Below, one piece after another: positions 14,142 to 23,130 of a stretch of 64,000 bases of DNA; positions within the stretch are counted from its first letter, which is position 1; each line of letters begins with the position of its first letter. The stretch lies in assembly GCA_030765525.1 (NCBI GenBank), contig JAVCCK010000044.1, positions 1 through 64,000 on the forward strand, in the 5' to 3' direction. The DNA comes from Candidatus Lernaella stagnicola (lineage in GTDB: Bacteria > Lernaellota > Lernaellaia > Lernaellales > Lernaellaceae). The notes under the pieces are model-generated. The model did not search any database, was not told where the DNA came from, and worked only from the letters and a program-made list of their open reading frames with translations. Position numbers and translations under genes: made by a program.

Positions 14142-15328
14142 AACAATCCCGCAAAGCCCAGACGCAGCCAGAACTCCAAGCCCGTTTTCATGCCGTCTTC
14201 ATCGATGTTGAAAAAGGGGCTGTGGTGTCCAGCGGTGATTCCCTTGGCCGGGTTGCCGCCGCCGATGAGCACGAACGCGCCCGGCGCCTCGTGCAGGTAA
14301 GCCCAGAAGTCCTCGGAGGCCATACCAGGTTTGCCGCTCACTACCTGTTGTTCGCCGACGATCTCGCGGCAAAGCGGCGCGAGAGCCGCCACGGTGTCCG
14401 GGTCGTTGACGACGGGATGGTTGACGTGTTCGCCGAAGGTGATGTCGGCCGCGGCGCCGAAAGCTCGCGCGACACCGCCCACGGTGCGGGTGACGCGTTC
14501 GCGGATTTCATCCAACGCCTCGGGGTTCACGAAGCGAATTGTTCCTTCCATGTTGGCCTCGGCGGCCACGGCGGTGCGAGCGTCGCCCGCCCATAAGCGC
14601 CCGACGTGCAGGATCAGCGGTTCGTTAGGATCGGCGCCCAAGGAAGCGGCGCTGCGCAGCGCCACGACGGCATGGGCCGCCACGGCCAAGGCGTCGACAG
14701 TGCCGACCGGCATGCCGGCGTGTCCGCCCTGCCCGGTGACGGCGATGTCGAAGGTGAGTGACCCGGCCAAGATCGGCCCGGGCACCAGACCGATCACCCC
14801 GAGAGGAACGTCGCTGAAAATGTGCAGCCCGACCACGCGATCGACGCCCTTCATCGCGCCGCCGCGGACCATGGCCACCGAGCCGGTTTCGTCTCGTTGG
14901 TCGGCTTCCGGCGGTGGTGTTTCTTCGGCGGGTTGAAAGATGAGGCGCACGGTACCCGGCAGTTCGTCGCGGTGTTCCACGAACCCGGCGGCGGCCGCCA
15001 GGAGCATGGCCGCATGGACGTCGTGACCGCAGGCGTGCATTTTGCCGGGTTTTTCGGATTGATAGGGTACCCCTGTCTGCTCGTGAATCGGTAACGCGTC
15101 GATGTCGGCGCGCATCGCGACGGTGCCGCCCGGCTTGCCGCCGACGATATCGGCCAGCAGGCCGGTTTCGGAGACTCGGCGCGGCGCCAAACCCATTTCG
15201 CTCAGGCGCGCGGCCAAGAAGTCGCTGGTCTCATGTTCGTCCCACGACGTTTCGGGATGCTGATGAAAATGCCGCCGCCACGCCACGGTTTGGGGAAAAC
15301 GCTGCTCGACCATCGCTTTGAAGTTCAT
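14138..15328 (-). CDS. M20-family amidohydrolase (N-acyl-amino-acid/hippurate type)
   Basis: The 396-residue protein begins at an ATG preceded by GAGGG. It carries the M20D metal-binding motifs: MRADIDALPI, KMHACGHDVHAAMLLAAA and QPAEE, with the lid dimerisation domain in the middle (TGQGGHAGMP) and a C-terminal GHHSPFFNIDE. Members remove acyl groups from amino acids or hydrolyse indole-amino acid conjugates and hippurate in the cytoplasm, using two Zn or Mn ions. Nothing nearby indicates the natural substrate. The upstream aminotransferase has its own terminator, so this gene probably has a separate promoter. Confidence 0.88.
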   Translation of the reverse strand: MNFKAMVEQRFPQTVAWRRHFHQHPETSWDEHETSDFLAARLSEMGLAPRRVSETGLLADIVGGKPGGTVAMRADIDALPIHEQTGVPYQSEKPGKMHACGHDVHAAMLLAAAAGFVEHRDELPGTVRLIFQPAEETPPPEADQRDETGSVAMVRGGAMKGVDRVVGLHIFSDVPLGVIGLVPGPILAGSLTFDIAVTGQGGHAGMPVGTVDALAVAAHAVVALRSAASLGADPNEPLILHVGRLWAGDARTAVAAEANMEGTIRFVNPEALDEIRERVTRTVGGVARAFGAAADITFGEHVNHPVVNDPDTVAALAPLCREIVGEQQVVSGKPGMASEDFWAYLHEAPGAFVLIGGGNPAKGITAGHHSPFFNIDEDGMKTGLEFWLRLGFAGLF

Positions 15329-15342
15329 GATTCCCTCTTGCT

Positions 15343-15376
15343 AAAAAGGCCCATTCGTCGGCGAAACGAATGGGCC
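15343..15376 (-). terminator. Rho-independent terminator after the DegT-type gene
   Basis: A perfect 11-bp stem (GGCCCATTCGT at 15348-15358 with ACGAATGGGCC at 15366-15376) is followed, on the minus strand, by TTTTT at 15347-15343. It lies just downstream of the aminotransferase stop and upstream of the amidohydrolase start. Confidence 0.85.
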
Positions 15377-15398
15377 CGGTTCTCGCGGAGTCACGTGC

Positions 15399-16643
15399 TT
15401 AGAGCAGTTCGTCGACGTTTTCCTGAATCTTGCGAATTGCGGTGATGATGTCGTCGATGTCCTGCTTGGTGCCCATCAAGTACGGATAGTGCACCCAAAC
15501 GGCTTCGTCGAAGGTCGCTTTTTGCGTTACGGGGCAATCGGCGGCGTGCGCCTCGGTGATCGCCTCGCCGTAGCGCTCGCGGATCGCCGGGTAGTAATCG
15601 GCGGTCACCGGGAATTCATCGCGGCCGGGAATCGCCTCGTAGAAGGGACCGTCAAACTCGACGCCCTCGGCGTAAAGCGCTTGCAGGAACTGATTGCGGT
15701 GCAAGCCCTTGAAGCCTTCGGGATGGAATTTGAAAATGTATTGGTAGTGATGCTGCGGCGTCAGGCGCGGGTCGCGCTCGATGACTTCGATGCCGTCGAT
15801 CTGACGGAGTTGTTCGGTGAAATAGGCGGCGTTCTCCATCCGCAGCCGCGTGCGTTCATCCAGCGCCGCCAATTGCGCCAACAGCACACCGGCCTGAAAT
15901 TCGCCGATGCGGTAATTCCAGCCGACCAGCCAGCCGTCGAATTTGCTGTAACCGGATTCTTTGCGCCCGCAATTGACCAGACTGTGCAGCTTCATGTTGA
16001 ACTCTTCGTCGTTGGTCAGCACGAGGCCGCCTTCGCCGGAGGTCATCAGCTTGCTGGACTGGAACGAGAACGAGCCGAAATGGCCGATCGAGCCCAGCCC
16101 GACTCCGTTCCATTTGGCACCGTGCGCGTGGGCGCAGTCTTCAATGATGATCAGGTTGTGCTTGGCCGCGATCTCCATGAAGCGGTCCATGTCGGCGGCG
16201 GAGCTACCCAGGTGCACGGGAATGATCGCCTTGGTTTTGTCGGTGATTTTGGCCTCGACGATGTCGGGGTCGAGCGTGTAGTCCTCGGCCTTCACGTCAG
16301 CGAACACCGGCACGCCGTTGGTCGTGACCACTGCGGTGGCGGTGGCGACCCAGGTATAGGGCGGCACGATGACTTCGTCGCCGTACTTGAGCCCGGCGGC
16401 GCGCAAGCACATCTCAAGGGAGACGGTGCCGTTGGCGCAACAGACTCCGTATTTGGCTCCGGTGTAGGCAGCGAACTTTTCGCCAAACTCCTTCGCCTTG
16501 CGGTTGGGTGAGGGATACCCGCCCCACGACCGGCTTTCGAGCACGTCGAGCAGTTGCTCTTTTTCCATTTCGCTCGACGGCGGCCAGACCGGCCACGGCT
16601 TGGTTCTGACTTTCGGTCCGCCATTGATCGCTAATTCGCTCAT
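15399..16643 (-). CDS. DegT/DnrJ/EryC1-family PLP-dependent aminotransferase
   Basis: The 414-residue protein starts at an ATG with GGAGAGG upstream. It has the sugar-aminotransferase signature: NGTVSLEMCLRAAGL, VIVPPYTWVATATAV, IIIEDCAHAHGA and the Schiff-base Lys198 in SFSFQSSKLMTSGEGG. The DegT group makes amino-sugars for surface glycans or antibiotics, for example 3-amino-5-hydroxybenzoate or perosamine. The opening 'AINGGPKVRTKPWPVWP' is typical of the StrS/AHBA-type branch. No other amino-sugar gene is adjacent, though a polysaccharide locus lies 15 kb away. It is monocistronic, with a terminator directly after it. Confidence 0.88.
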   Translation of the reverse strand: MSELAINGGPKVRTKPWPVWPPSSEMEKEQLLDVLESRSWGGYPSPNRKAKEFGEKFAAYTGAKYGVCCANGTVSLEMCLRAAGLKYGDEVIVPPYTWVATATAVVTTNGVPVFADVKAEDYTLDPDIVEAKITDKTKAIIPVHLGSSAADMDRFMEIAAKHNLIIIEDCAHAHGAKWNGVGLGSIGHFGSFSFQSSKLMTSGEGGLVLTNDEEFNMKLHSLVNCGRKESGYSKFDGWLVGWNYRIGEFQAGVLLAQLAALDERTRLRMENAAYFTEQLRQIDGIEVIERDPRLTPQHHYQYIFKFHPEGFKGLHRNQFLQALYAEGVEFDGPFYEAIPGRDEFPVTADYYPAIRERYGEAITEAHAADCPVTQKATFDEAVWVHYPYLMGTKQDIDDIITAIRKIQENVDELL

Positions 16644-16700
16644 TGTCCTCTCCTTCGCAGAGGGTAATTTTTACGCATTACAAATGCCGTCATCGTGTTA

Positions 16701-16729
16701 GGAGTATTTGAACACACATTCAAAGTCAA
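16701..16729 (-). promoter_or_regulatory. Possible promoter with dyad upstream of the DegT-type gene
   Basis: On the minus strand TTGACT (16729-16724) is followed at 17 bp by TACTCC (16706-16701). The spacer contains a dyad TTGAA-TGTGTG-TTCAA (16723-16708). The -10 is poor, so the promoter call is tentative; the dyad suggests a bound regulator. Confidence 0.3.
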
Positions 16730-16824
16730 GCACCGTTTCCGCCCGAACTGTAGATGATTCCGCCCCACTCGTCGAGGGGTGACTCGGGGTGAAAGAACTG
16801 AGGCGCACGAATCACAGAAAGCTG

Positions 16825-17859
16825 CTATGACGAAACAGATTTCGCTCTGGCAATCATTCTTTTCACCGCCGAATTCGCTCTTGTCACCAGCAATTCGATT
16901 CGCGGGTGCGAGTGCGCGAACACGCGGAAAATCTCGTCGGCGAAAGCCTGGCCGATCATGTGAACGCCGGTGAAATCGAACATTACGGTTTTGAACAGGT
17001 CGATTCTGGCCAGAAGCCTTTTGGCTTGGGAACGGGAAATGAGTTCGTCGTCGCCGTATTGCGCCATGCGTACGGGAACGATGGTTCTGGAGAAGCTGTA
17101 ATCGTCGCCTGAGGCAAATCGATCGAAAACTTTTTTCGTCGTACGGGCCGAGTGGTTGCTCAATTCCATGACGACAAAAGTTCCTTGCCTCGATGGCCGC
17201 AATTGTTCGATCCAGTCTTCCGGTTTCCCAAACTCGTGACTGAAAAAAACGTCACCGGACAAGATATGGAAACGGTCCATCATGCGTGATGTAAAAAACA
17301 CGCCTTCGCCTGTATGGCGTTGCGGATCGGTCGTCATCTTCCCTTTGGCCAGTTCCAACACCGCATGACGTTCATCCAGTAAACCCAAGGCTTTTTGAAT
17401 TTTCTTGAAAATCCCCACGCCGTTGTCGCCAATGACGATCGTGGATCGTTGCGGCCATTTTCTTATTACGACGGTTACATCGGAACCCTCGGAGTGTTCG
17501 AGCGCGTTGTTGAATATCTCGGTGAACGCATATTGCCAGATGCTTCTGACGTTCTCAGGCAAGTTGTCGAAAACCGGGCGAAGGTCGGTTGCCCAGACCC
17601 GGTCTTCGGCCAAGTCCGGCGTGATCGCGTATCTTTTCAACCAAGCTTCTGCGGGAGCGAGTTCGTATCGCCGGTTCCGCGTCTTTCCCGAAACGACGAG
17701 CGCTTGCTCGCCGGCCAGCCGCTGCAAATGCTTGTTGACGGCCTGGCGCGAAATCCCAAAGCGTTCCGCAGTGACGTTGCTGATATCGCTTGGGTGCGAT
17801 TCGACATTTTCCAGAATGAAACGGCGGATCTTCTCGCCGCGTTCACGAACCTTTGCCAT
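16825..17859 (-). CDS. HTH-HATPase-STAS-like (DUF4325) regulatory protein
   Basis: The 344-residue protein is read from the ATG at 17859, with AAGGAG ten bases before it. A winged HTH comes first (ISRQAVNKHLQRLAGE). Next is a GHKL-type ATPase with an N-box (FTEIFNNALEHSEGSD) and a G1 box (IGDNGVGI). The C-terminal domain resembles the STAS-like DUF4325 (FDFTGVHMIGQAFADEIFRVF). HATPase-plus-STAS fusions resemble anti-sigma factor/antagonist logic in one chain, here tied to DNA binding. Three TTGTCAACC repeats lie immediately upstream, so it probably regulates itself. I see no dedicated partner gene nearby. Confidence 0.8.
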   Translation of the reverse strand: MAKVRERGEKIRRFILENVESHPSDISNVTAERFGISRQAVNKHLQRLAGEQALVVSGKTRNRRYELAPAEAWLKRYAITPDLAEDRVWATDLRPVFDNLPENVRSIWQYAFTEIFNNALEHSEGSDVTVVIRKWPQRSTIVIGDNGVGIFKKIQKALGLLDERHAVLELAKGKMTTDPQRHTGEGVFFTSRMMDRFHILSGDVFFSHEFGKPEDWIEQLRPSRQGTFVVMELSNHSARTTKKVFDRFASGDDYSFSRTIVPVRMAQYGDDELISRSQAKRLLARIDLFKTVMFDFTGVHMIGQAFADEIFRVFAHSHPRIELLVTRANSAVKRMIARAKSVSS

Positions 17860-17902
17860 GACCCGGAAACTCCTTTTTTCTTGCCTTACCCGGCAACCGA
17901 CA

Positions 17903-17954
17903 TTGTCAACCGCACCGCGCTCATTGTCAACCTTACGACAAGGCTTTGTCAACC
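17903..17954 (-). promoter_or_regulatory. Three phased operator repeats upstream of the HTH-ATPase gene
   Basis: TTGTCAACC occurs exactly at 17903-17911, 17924-17932 and 17946-17954 (GGTTGACAA on the coding strand), spaced 21 and 22 bp. That puts all three on one face of the helix. Each contains TTGACA, so one copy may also serve as the -35. They lie 44-95 bp upstream of the start at 17859. Confidence 0.65.
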
Positions 17955-18008
17955 TTTACCGTACCGGTCGGAACCTGTTAGGAAATCGAGTAGTCGCTAC
18001 AGAGCGTC

Positions 18009-18428
18009 CTAAAACCCCCAGCCCAGCGCATTCATCAACTGTCCGACGCCGAAGCTGGCGGCGTTGGCGATGAAGGAGGCGGCGACGGCCAGGGAGAAAG
18101 GAATGCGGCGGCCGAAGGCGCGCGGGACGGCCCAAAAGGTGAAGGTTTCCAGCACGCAAACCAGCAGTTCGCCGGAAACGAGATAGGCGGTATAGGGGCT
18201 GCGGATGATCTCGCGCCCGCCGCAGTGAAAAAACCACGAGTAGACGACGTCGCGCCAGACGAACCACAACAAAGGATGCGTGTAGGCCGTGCCGGCGGCT
18301 CCCGCGATCGCCAACTGCCACGCCTTGGCGTAGCGCCGGGCGAAGAAGATGAAGATCGGCACCTCGATGGCAAAGGTGAATAGGTAGGCTTTAAACCAGC
18401 GGACGGTGAATTCTGAGAATTCGAACAT
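18009..18428 (-). CDS. Small integral membrane protein of unknown function
   Basis: The 139-residue protein starts MFEFSEFTVRWFKAYLFTFA. It has about four predicted membrane helices with polar loops containing FFARRYAKAW and SPYTAYLVSGELLVC. I do not recognise a family. It starts 11 bp after the stop of the Asp-rich protein gene upstream, so the two are probably co-transcribed. It might serve the export or anchoring of that protein, but nothing in the sequence shows this directly. Confidence 0.65.
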   Translation of the reverse strand: MFEFSEFTVRWFKAYLFTFAIEVPIFIFFARRYAKAWQLAIAGAAGTAYTHPLLWFVWRDVVYSWFFHCGGREIIRSPYTAYLVSGELLVCVLETFTFWAVPRAFGRRIPFSLAVAASFIANAASFGVGQLMNALGWGF

Positions 18429-18439
18429 GCGCGGCGCGC

Positions 18440-19210
18440 CTACCGACGCCGTCGCAACGCGAGAGCAAGCAACCCCACGCCGAGCATCAACGCGAGCATC
18501 GGGATCGTCGGCGAGCGATGGGTGGCGCAGCCGCCGCTATCGTTGTTGTCGTTGTCATCGTCGTCATCGTTTTCGTCGGTGGGGTAGGTGTCATTATCGT
18601 CGTCGTCATCGTCGGCGGGCACTGGCAAAAGGATTTCGTCGGTCCAAAAGGCCTCGTTGCAAACACTCTGCTCGGTGTCGTCGCAATTCTCGTCTTGGGT
18701 GAATTTTATTTCGTCGCACTGGCCGAGATACTCCCAGTTGTCGCCTTCTTGCTGCTGCACTTCCATCTGGAAATTACCGTGCGGCAGACAGAGGGCGGGC
18801 AAGGAGAAGTAGTAGGTCTCAAGGCAGGTTCCCGGGCACTCGGCACCCGGATTGGCATTGCAGTCGACGCAACGCTCCGGCTCGGTATCGCATAACGACG
18901 GGGACTCGATGGGGAAGCATTCGCGCGTCAATCCCAACGCACCGCCCGCCGCGGTCGGCAGCACTTCACGCGGGCCGAACCAAACATCAAGACCGTCGGC
19001 CATGCGAACGGCCCGCTCGCTCTCGAAATCGTCAACGGAATCGCCATCGAGATTCGTGAGTACGCGTAAGAACTCCACGCCGACACACAGCGTTTCGCCT
19101 TCCCAACGGCACGGCAGGTCCACGGTTTCATCCGGCAGGGGATTGGCAAAGACGGCGGGCGCGAGGGCCAGAGTGGCTATTAACAAGAACGCCGCGATTT
19201 GCTTCGGCAT
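18440..19210 (-). CDS. Exported Cys-rich protein with Asp-rich linker and C-terminal sorting tail
   Basis: The 256-residue protein has a Sec signal peptide (MPKQIAAFLLIATLALAP). Its ectodomain holds many Cys (CVDCNANPGAECPGTC among others) and an Asp/Asn-rich linker of about 25 residues. It ends in GGCATHRS, a membrane helix and RRRR. A linker, a Gly-Cys pair, a single helix and a terminal Arg cluster form the layout of MYXO-CTERM-type sorting signals. Here one Cys stands in place of the usual Gly-Cys-Gly-Cys-type motif. The protein should be processed and displayed on the surface. I know no function for the ectodomain. Confidence 0.72.
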   Translation of the reverse strand: MPKQIAAFLLIATLALAPAVFANPLPDETVDLPCRWEGETLCVGVEFLRVLTNLDGDSVDDFESERAVRMADGLDVWFGPREVLPTAAGGALGLTRECFPIESPSLCDTEPERCVDCNANPGAECPGTCLETYYFSLPALCLPHGNFQMEVQQQEGDNWEYLGQCDEIKFTQDENCDDTEQSVCNEAFWTDEILLPVPADDDDDDNDTYPTDENDDDDDNDNNDSGGCATHRSPTIPMLALMLGVGLLALALRRRR

Positions 19211-19290
19211 GCTTGACTCCGTCGCCCCCAGGTTGTTCCTGCTTTTCGTTTAGCACGTTTGGGCCGGGAAGGAAAACCTTTTGGTTGATT

Positions 19291-20622
19291 TCACGAGTCG
19301 GCTTTGGCTCGACGCACCTGCTGCAGCGTCAAAAACGCCAGCACGCCCAATGCCGCCAGCAACGCCAACCAGATCAGCACCCGGTATCGTTCGTGCCAGT
19401 CCAAGGCCGGCTTGGGCTCCGCTTCGTATTGCGGATTGGCGCGCACGTTGGCAAGCACGGCCTCACCGAGACCTTTTTCGGCCAGCGAGTCGGCATATTT
19501 GCTTAGATCGTAGCGGGGAGTCTTGCCGGCGGGCCAACCGAAATACAACTGGAAGGCTTCACCGGATTGCCCCTTGAATCGGATGGCAATCGGCGAGAAT
19601 CGAGCCTCGGCCGGCGTGACGGCCAGCGGCTTGTCATCTCGGTTTTCGATTTTGATCAGCAGGTATCGAAATTGGCGGCCACTCAGCGGCAGTGCCAGAT
19701 GTTCCTCTGAACCTTCGCGGCGCGGCAGGCGGTACAGCGCCCCTTGGTAAACGGTTTGCCACGGTGTTTCTTTCTCGACCTTTTTCTCGTAGCCGTCTTC
19801 GCCGCGGCGCGTGACGGTCATGATTTCGGTGGACCGCCCGAGCACCGTGCAGCGCCGCGAGAATTCACCCTCGAGGACGTCAAGCACGATTTCGCGCCAA
19901 GCGAGGTTGGCGTGGCGCAAGTCGAGGTATAAGTGGGTTTCGCGCTCTTTTTCCACTTCCACCCGCTTTTGCAGAATCGGAATGATTGCCTGCGGCTCCA
20001 CGCCCTGCGTGCTCTGCCGAAAGGCCGCCACGCTGCTGATGTCAACACGCGACGCGTCGTCGACATCGTGGAACACGGTGATGCGGAAGTGGTCGTCGGT
20101 GTGGGTGGGAATGGCGATGCGGTTCTTCACGAAGCCGTCGCCGGACCCGCCGCGCACATCGAACAAATAGCCTTCGGTCACGTATCGCCAATGGCGACCG
20201 TCGGCCGAACTCTCAATGAGCGCGCGCCGCTTGTAAACCTGGCTGTTGGTTTTGATTTCGAGAACGTTTTTCTCGGCCCGCCCATGGAAGGTCGCGTCGA
20301 CCCGCACGGATCGGCCGGGGTCGTATGTGCGGTTGGTTAGCGTGGCGGTGTACTTGGACACAACCTTTTCGCGCCGCAAGGTCTTTACGACGTAGGGTTC
20401 AATGTCGCCGGCGGCGTTGACCAATCGCAAGTCGGCCAGCGAGGGATCGGCGATGTCGAGCACGGCGGGCGGCAGCACGAGTTGACGAAACATCGTGTTG
20501 TCGCGCGCCGCTTCCACGTCGGCCATATGGGAAAAGGGCTTGGTGTCGAAAGTCGGCGCGGCGGCGGCAAGCGTGACGCTCAGCGCAACCGCCAGGGCCA
20601 AAACGAAAGCGCGAATTTTCAC
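19291..20622 (-). CDS. DUF3999 family exported membrane-anchored protein
   Basis: The 443-residue protein starts at GTG 20622, which shares bases with the TAG of the DUF2339 gene; a longer frame would overlap that gene deeply. It has a signal peptide (KIRAFVLALAVALSVTLAAA), a large beta-rich periplasmic region (VDATFHGRAEKNVLEIKTNS, LALPLSGRQFRYLLIKIENR) and a C-terminal membrane helix (YRVLIWLALLAALGVLAFLT). DUF3999 proteins are regularly encoded next to DUF2339 membrane proteins, as here, and the pair presumably forms an envelope complex. Function is unknown; a role in envelope integrity or sugar handling has not been shown. Confidence 0.8.
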   Translation of the reverse strand: MKIRAFVLALAVALSVTLAAAAPTFDTKPFSHMADVEAARDNTMFRQLVLPPAVLDIADPSLADLRLVNAAGDIEPYVVKTLRREKVVSKYTATLTNRTYDPGRSVRVDATFHGRAEKNVLEIKTNSQVYKRRALIESSADGRHWRYVTEGYLFDVRGGSGDGFVKNRIAIPTHTDDHFRITVFHDVDDASRVDISSVAAFRQSTQGVEPQAIIPILQKRVEVEKERETHLYLDLRHANLAWREIVLDVLEGEFSRRCTVLGRSTEIMTVTRRGEDGYEKKVEKETPWQTVYQGALYRLPRREGSEEHLALPLSGRQFRYLLIKIENRDDKPLAVTPAEARFSPIAIRFKGQSGEAFQLYFGWPAGKTPRYDLSKYADSLAEKGLGEAVLANVRANPQYEAEPKPALDWHERYRVLIWLALLAALGVLAFLTLQQVRRAKADS

Positions 20623-22946
20623 TATGCTTCTCCCGGATTGTCGTTCAATCGTTTTTCCACGAGATGGTACAGGTAGGAAGCGCCCATCATCAACACGCCG
20701 ACGCAGAAGAAGGCGAGGATGCGGTAGAGCGCCGTCAGCCCGGCCATGTCCACCAGCACGAGCTTGGCGAGCGTGACGCCGAACAAGCCCAGCGCCGCCA
20801 GACGTAGCGGTCGCCATCGTTTCCAGAACCCCACGACCAGCAAAGCGATGGCGTAGGCGGCCCAAGTAATCGTCAACGAAAGTTGCCCGGCGCGCAGCGA
20901 GAGGGATGTGTCGGTAATGGTATCGCCGGTGAAGCGATAGATCTCCGTGCTGAGAATCACCAGAAGCCATAACAGGAATACGCCGAACAGCCACGGCAGC
21001 GCCCCGAGTTCAACCTCTTCCTTCGGTCGACGGCGGGCGATATGCAAATACCAGCCGAACACGAACAGTGCGACGAAGTTGGGCAAAAAACGCAGATTCG
21101 CGAACACGATGAAGCCTTTGGGCCAATCGATGAAGTAGCATCGGTAGGCCAAGACCGCAGCCACAGCGATCAAAACCAAGCCGAAGACGCGCGCCACGAC
21201 GTCGCGGCGAAGCCAACCGAGTTGGGTGTACAGCGCCGCGGCGACCGCCCACACAAGCGACCTGGCCGGCCAACTGCTGCGATGTGTTTCGACGACGAAG
21301 GGTTGGTCGAAAAACTCGATGAATTGGGCGATTTCCTCGCCAACGAGCGCCGCTGCGATGAGGCCGCCCGCGATGAGGCCGCCCTTTTCCACGACGGTAT
21401 CAACCGGCTCCGCCTGCGAGCGGAAGGCGCGATGCACGATAGCCAGGGCGAAAGCGGAAGCCACTACTATCAGCGCGCTGCCGAACTTGGCGTTTAGGAA
21501 AAGCGTGAAATACGCCGTGTGCAACGTCGAATGCGTGAAGAGCAAGCGCCCGGCCGCCACCAGGAATACCGCCGCGCCGCCGAGTCGCGCGGGGAGATAT
21601 CGGAAACGGTAGCCGAGGTAAATCAGCACCGGCCCTTCCACTGCCCAGGCCAGGGTGATGCCGTTCAGGCGCAGATGCAGCGGCACCGTCATCGTCAGGA
21701 AAACGACCGCCAGGGCGACGAAGCCGAAAAGCGCCGCGGGGTCACCGGCGATCCGGCGGCGGGTCAGTATGCCGAGGGCCAGGTAGCACGCGGCCATGAC
21801 CAGGACGACGAAGCCGAGGGTGAAATCGTGCTCGGGATGCAAAATCGCGTAGGCGAAAACAAAGGCGATCACCGCGTTGGCCATGGCCATGATGAAACGT
21901 TCCACCTTGATCTTGGTGCCGTGGCGAAAATGGTTGACGAAGGGCAGGATCAGGAACACGAGGTAGAAGGCGGCGAGCCAAGCCAAGGTCGCCCAGCGTT
22001 GCGGCTCGTCGTAATAGCGCAAATACCAACCGAAGAACAACGCGTAAGTGCCCACGAACGCCAGCACGTCCAGCGCCCGCCAGCGGCGAAAGAAGGCGAC
22101 ACCGAGCACCGCCAGATCCAGCAGGATCAGGTACGCGTAGAGGGCGTCGCGCGAGTTGACGCCGGTGGAAAGCAACACGGGAGTCAACAAGCCGCCGAGG
22201 ACGGCGAGGAAGGCAATAACGACGGCCTCGTGCAGTACGGCCAAGGTCATGCCCAGTGCGACCGCGCCGATCAAACCGACGAAAGCCAGTTCCCGCGGCA
22301 CCAAATCGTAGAGACCGTGCGCGGCAAACGTAGAGAGAAAAATCACGGCCAGGCCAAGGCCGAGCATCCCCTGCCCCAAGATCGGCATCGAGCGGCGAAT
22401 GAAGCGATCACCCGCCACGATCACGGCGATACCGGCCACCAAACCCAGCAACACGCGGGCGGTGGGGCCGACGTAGCCGCTGTCGAAGGCGTATTTGATG
22501 AAAAATCCCGCCGCGAGAAAGAGCACGAGCGCGCCGGCGTAGGTCATCCAACGCTTGCCGATTATCTCTTCCCAATTTTCCGATGCGGGGCGGCTCGGCG
22601 GCGTAGCGGGAGGCGGCGGCGCAGTCGGCGGCGCGGGTGGAGCAGTGGGCAGCGACGGAGATGCGGCCGAGGGTTGCGGTTTCGGCGCAAACTCCACCGG
22701 GCTTGGCGCGTCGACTGTCTGGGCGGGGGGCGGCTTGTCGGGAGACGTTTCAGCAACCGGTGGTGTCGCGCGCGATTCGGCGAAAATCCGTAGTTGGCGT
22801 TCGAGTACGCGCAGGCGGGTTTCGAGTTTTCGCCCGTCGTCGCGGCGGCGCATGTTCATGATAAACGCGGCGAACCCGAAGGCTGCGAAGGCAATCACCA
22901 CAAGGTTAACGATCGCCAGAAAGATCACCAAGCAACTTTCGTCCAC
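20622..22946 (-). CDS. DUF2339 family polytopic membrane protein
   Basis: The 774-residue protein has an N-terminal membrane helix, a short coiled-coil segment (GRKLETRLRVLERQLRIFAE) and a Pro/Ala-rich linker of about 60 residues. The motif WEEIIGKRWMTYAGALVLFL then opens a region of more than 20 membrane helices. That motif is the DUF2339 hallmark (usually E..IG.rwl..vGal.l.lg). It is co-transcribed with the DUF3999 gene, which overlaps its stop. No catalytic residues are known for the family. Confidence 0.85.
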   Translation of the reverse strand: MDESCLVIFLAIVNLVVIAFAAFGFAAFIMNMRRRDDGRKLETRLRVLERQLRIFAESRATPPVAETSPDKPPPAQTVDAPSPVEFAPKPQPSAASPSLPTAPPAPPTAPPPPATPPSRPASENWEEIIGKRWMTYAGALVLFLAAGFFIKYAFDSGYVGPTARVLLGLVAGIAVIVAGDRFIRRSMPILGQGMLGLGLAVIFLSTFAAHGLYDLVPRELAFVGLIGAVALGMTLAVLHEAVVIAFLAVLGGLLTPVLLSTGVNSRDALYAYLILLDLAVLGVAFFRRWRALDVLAFVGTYALFFGWYLRYYDEPQRWATLAWLAAFYLVFLILPFVNHFRHGTKIKVERFIMAMANAVIAFVFAYAILHPEHDFTLGFVVLVMAACYLALGILTRRRIAGDPAALFGFVALAVVFLTMTVPLHLRLNGITLAWAVEGPVLIYLGYRFRYLPARLGGAAVFLVAAGRLLFTHSTLHTAYFTLFLNAKFGSALIVVASAFALAIVHRAFRSQAEPVDTVVEKGGLIAGGLIAAALVGEEIAQFIEFFDQPFVVETHRSSWPARSLVWAVAAALYTQLGWLRRDVVARVFGLVLIAVAAVLAYRCYFIDWPKGFIVFANLRFLPNFVALFVFGWYLHIARRRPKEEVELGALPWLFGVFLLWLLVILSTEIYRFTGDTITDTSLSLRAGQLSLTITWAAYAIALLVVGFWKRWRPLRLAALGLFGVTLAKLVLVDMAGLTALYRILAFFCVGVLMMGASYLYHLVEKRLNDNPGEA

Positions 22947-23130
22947 GGCAGCCTCCCAACCTGTCGTTGCAGGGGCGGTTCCGCGCTGATCGACATCGAA
23001 GCGCCACCGGCAATCTTACGTCACGTGATTGTCATGTTTATGCCACGCGCGACGGGGCTTGTCACGGCCTGGACTTGTCACGAACCGACGCGGGCGGCAT
23101 GGTAGCGGCAAACAAAAAGGGAGACTGCGG

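Noticed and set aside
18518-18895. Plus-strand Val/Ile-rich membrane protein
   Set aside because: It is the complement of the Asp-rich linker region of the real minus-strand gene, where GAC/GAT codons read as GTC/ATC.
20623-20994. Longer DUF3999 protein beginning inside DUF2339
   Set aside because: The signal peptide begins at the GTG at 20622; the extension is out-of-frame reading of the DUF2339 gene.
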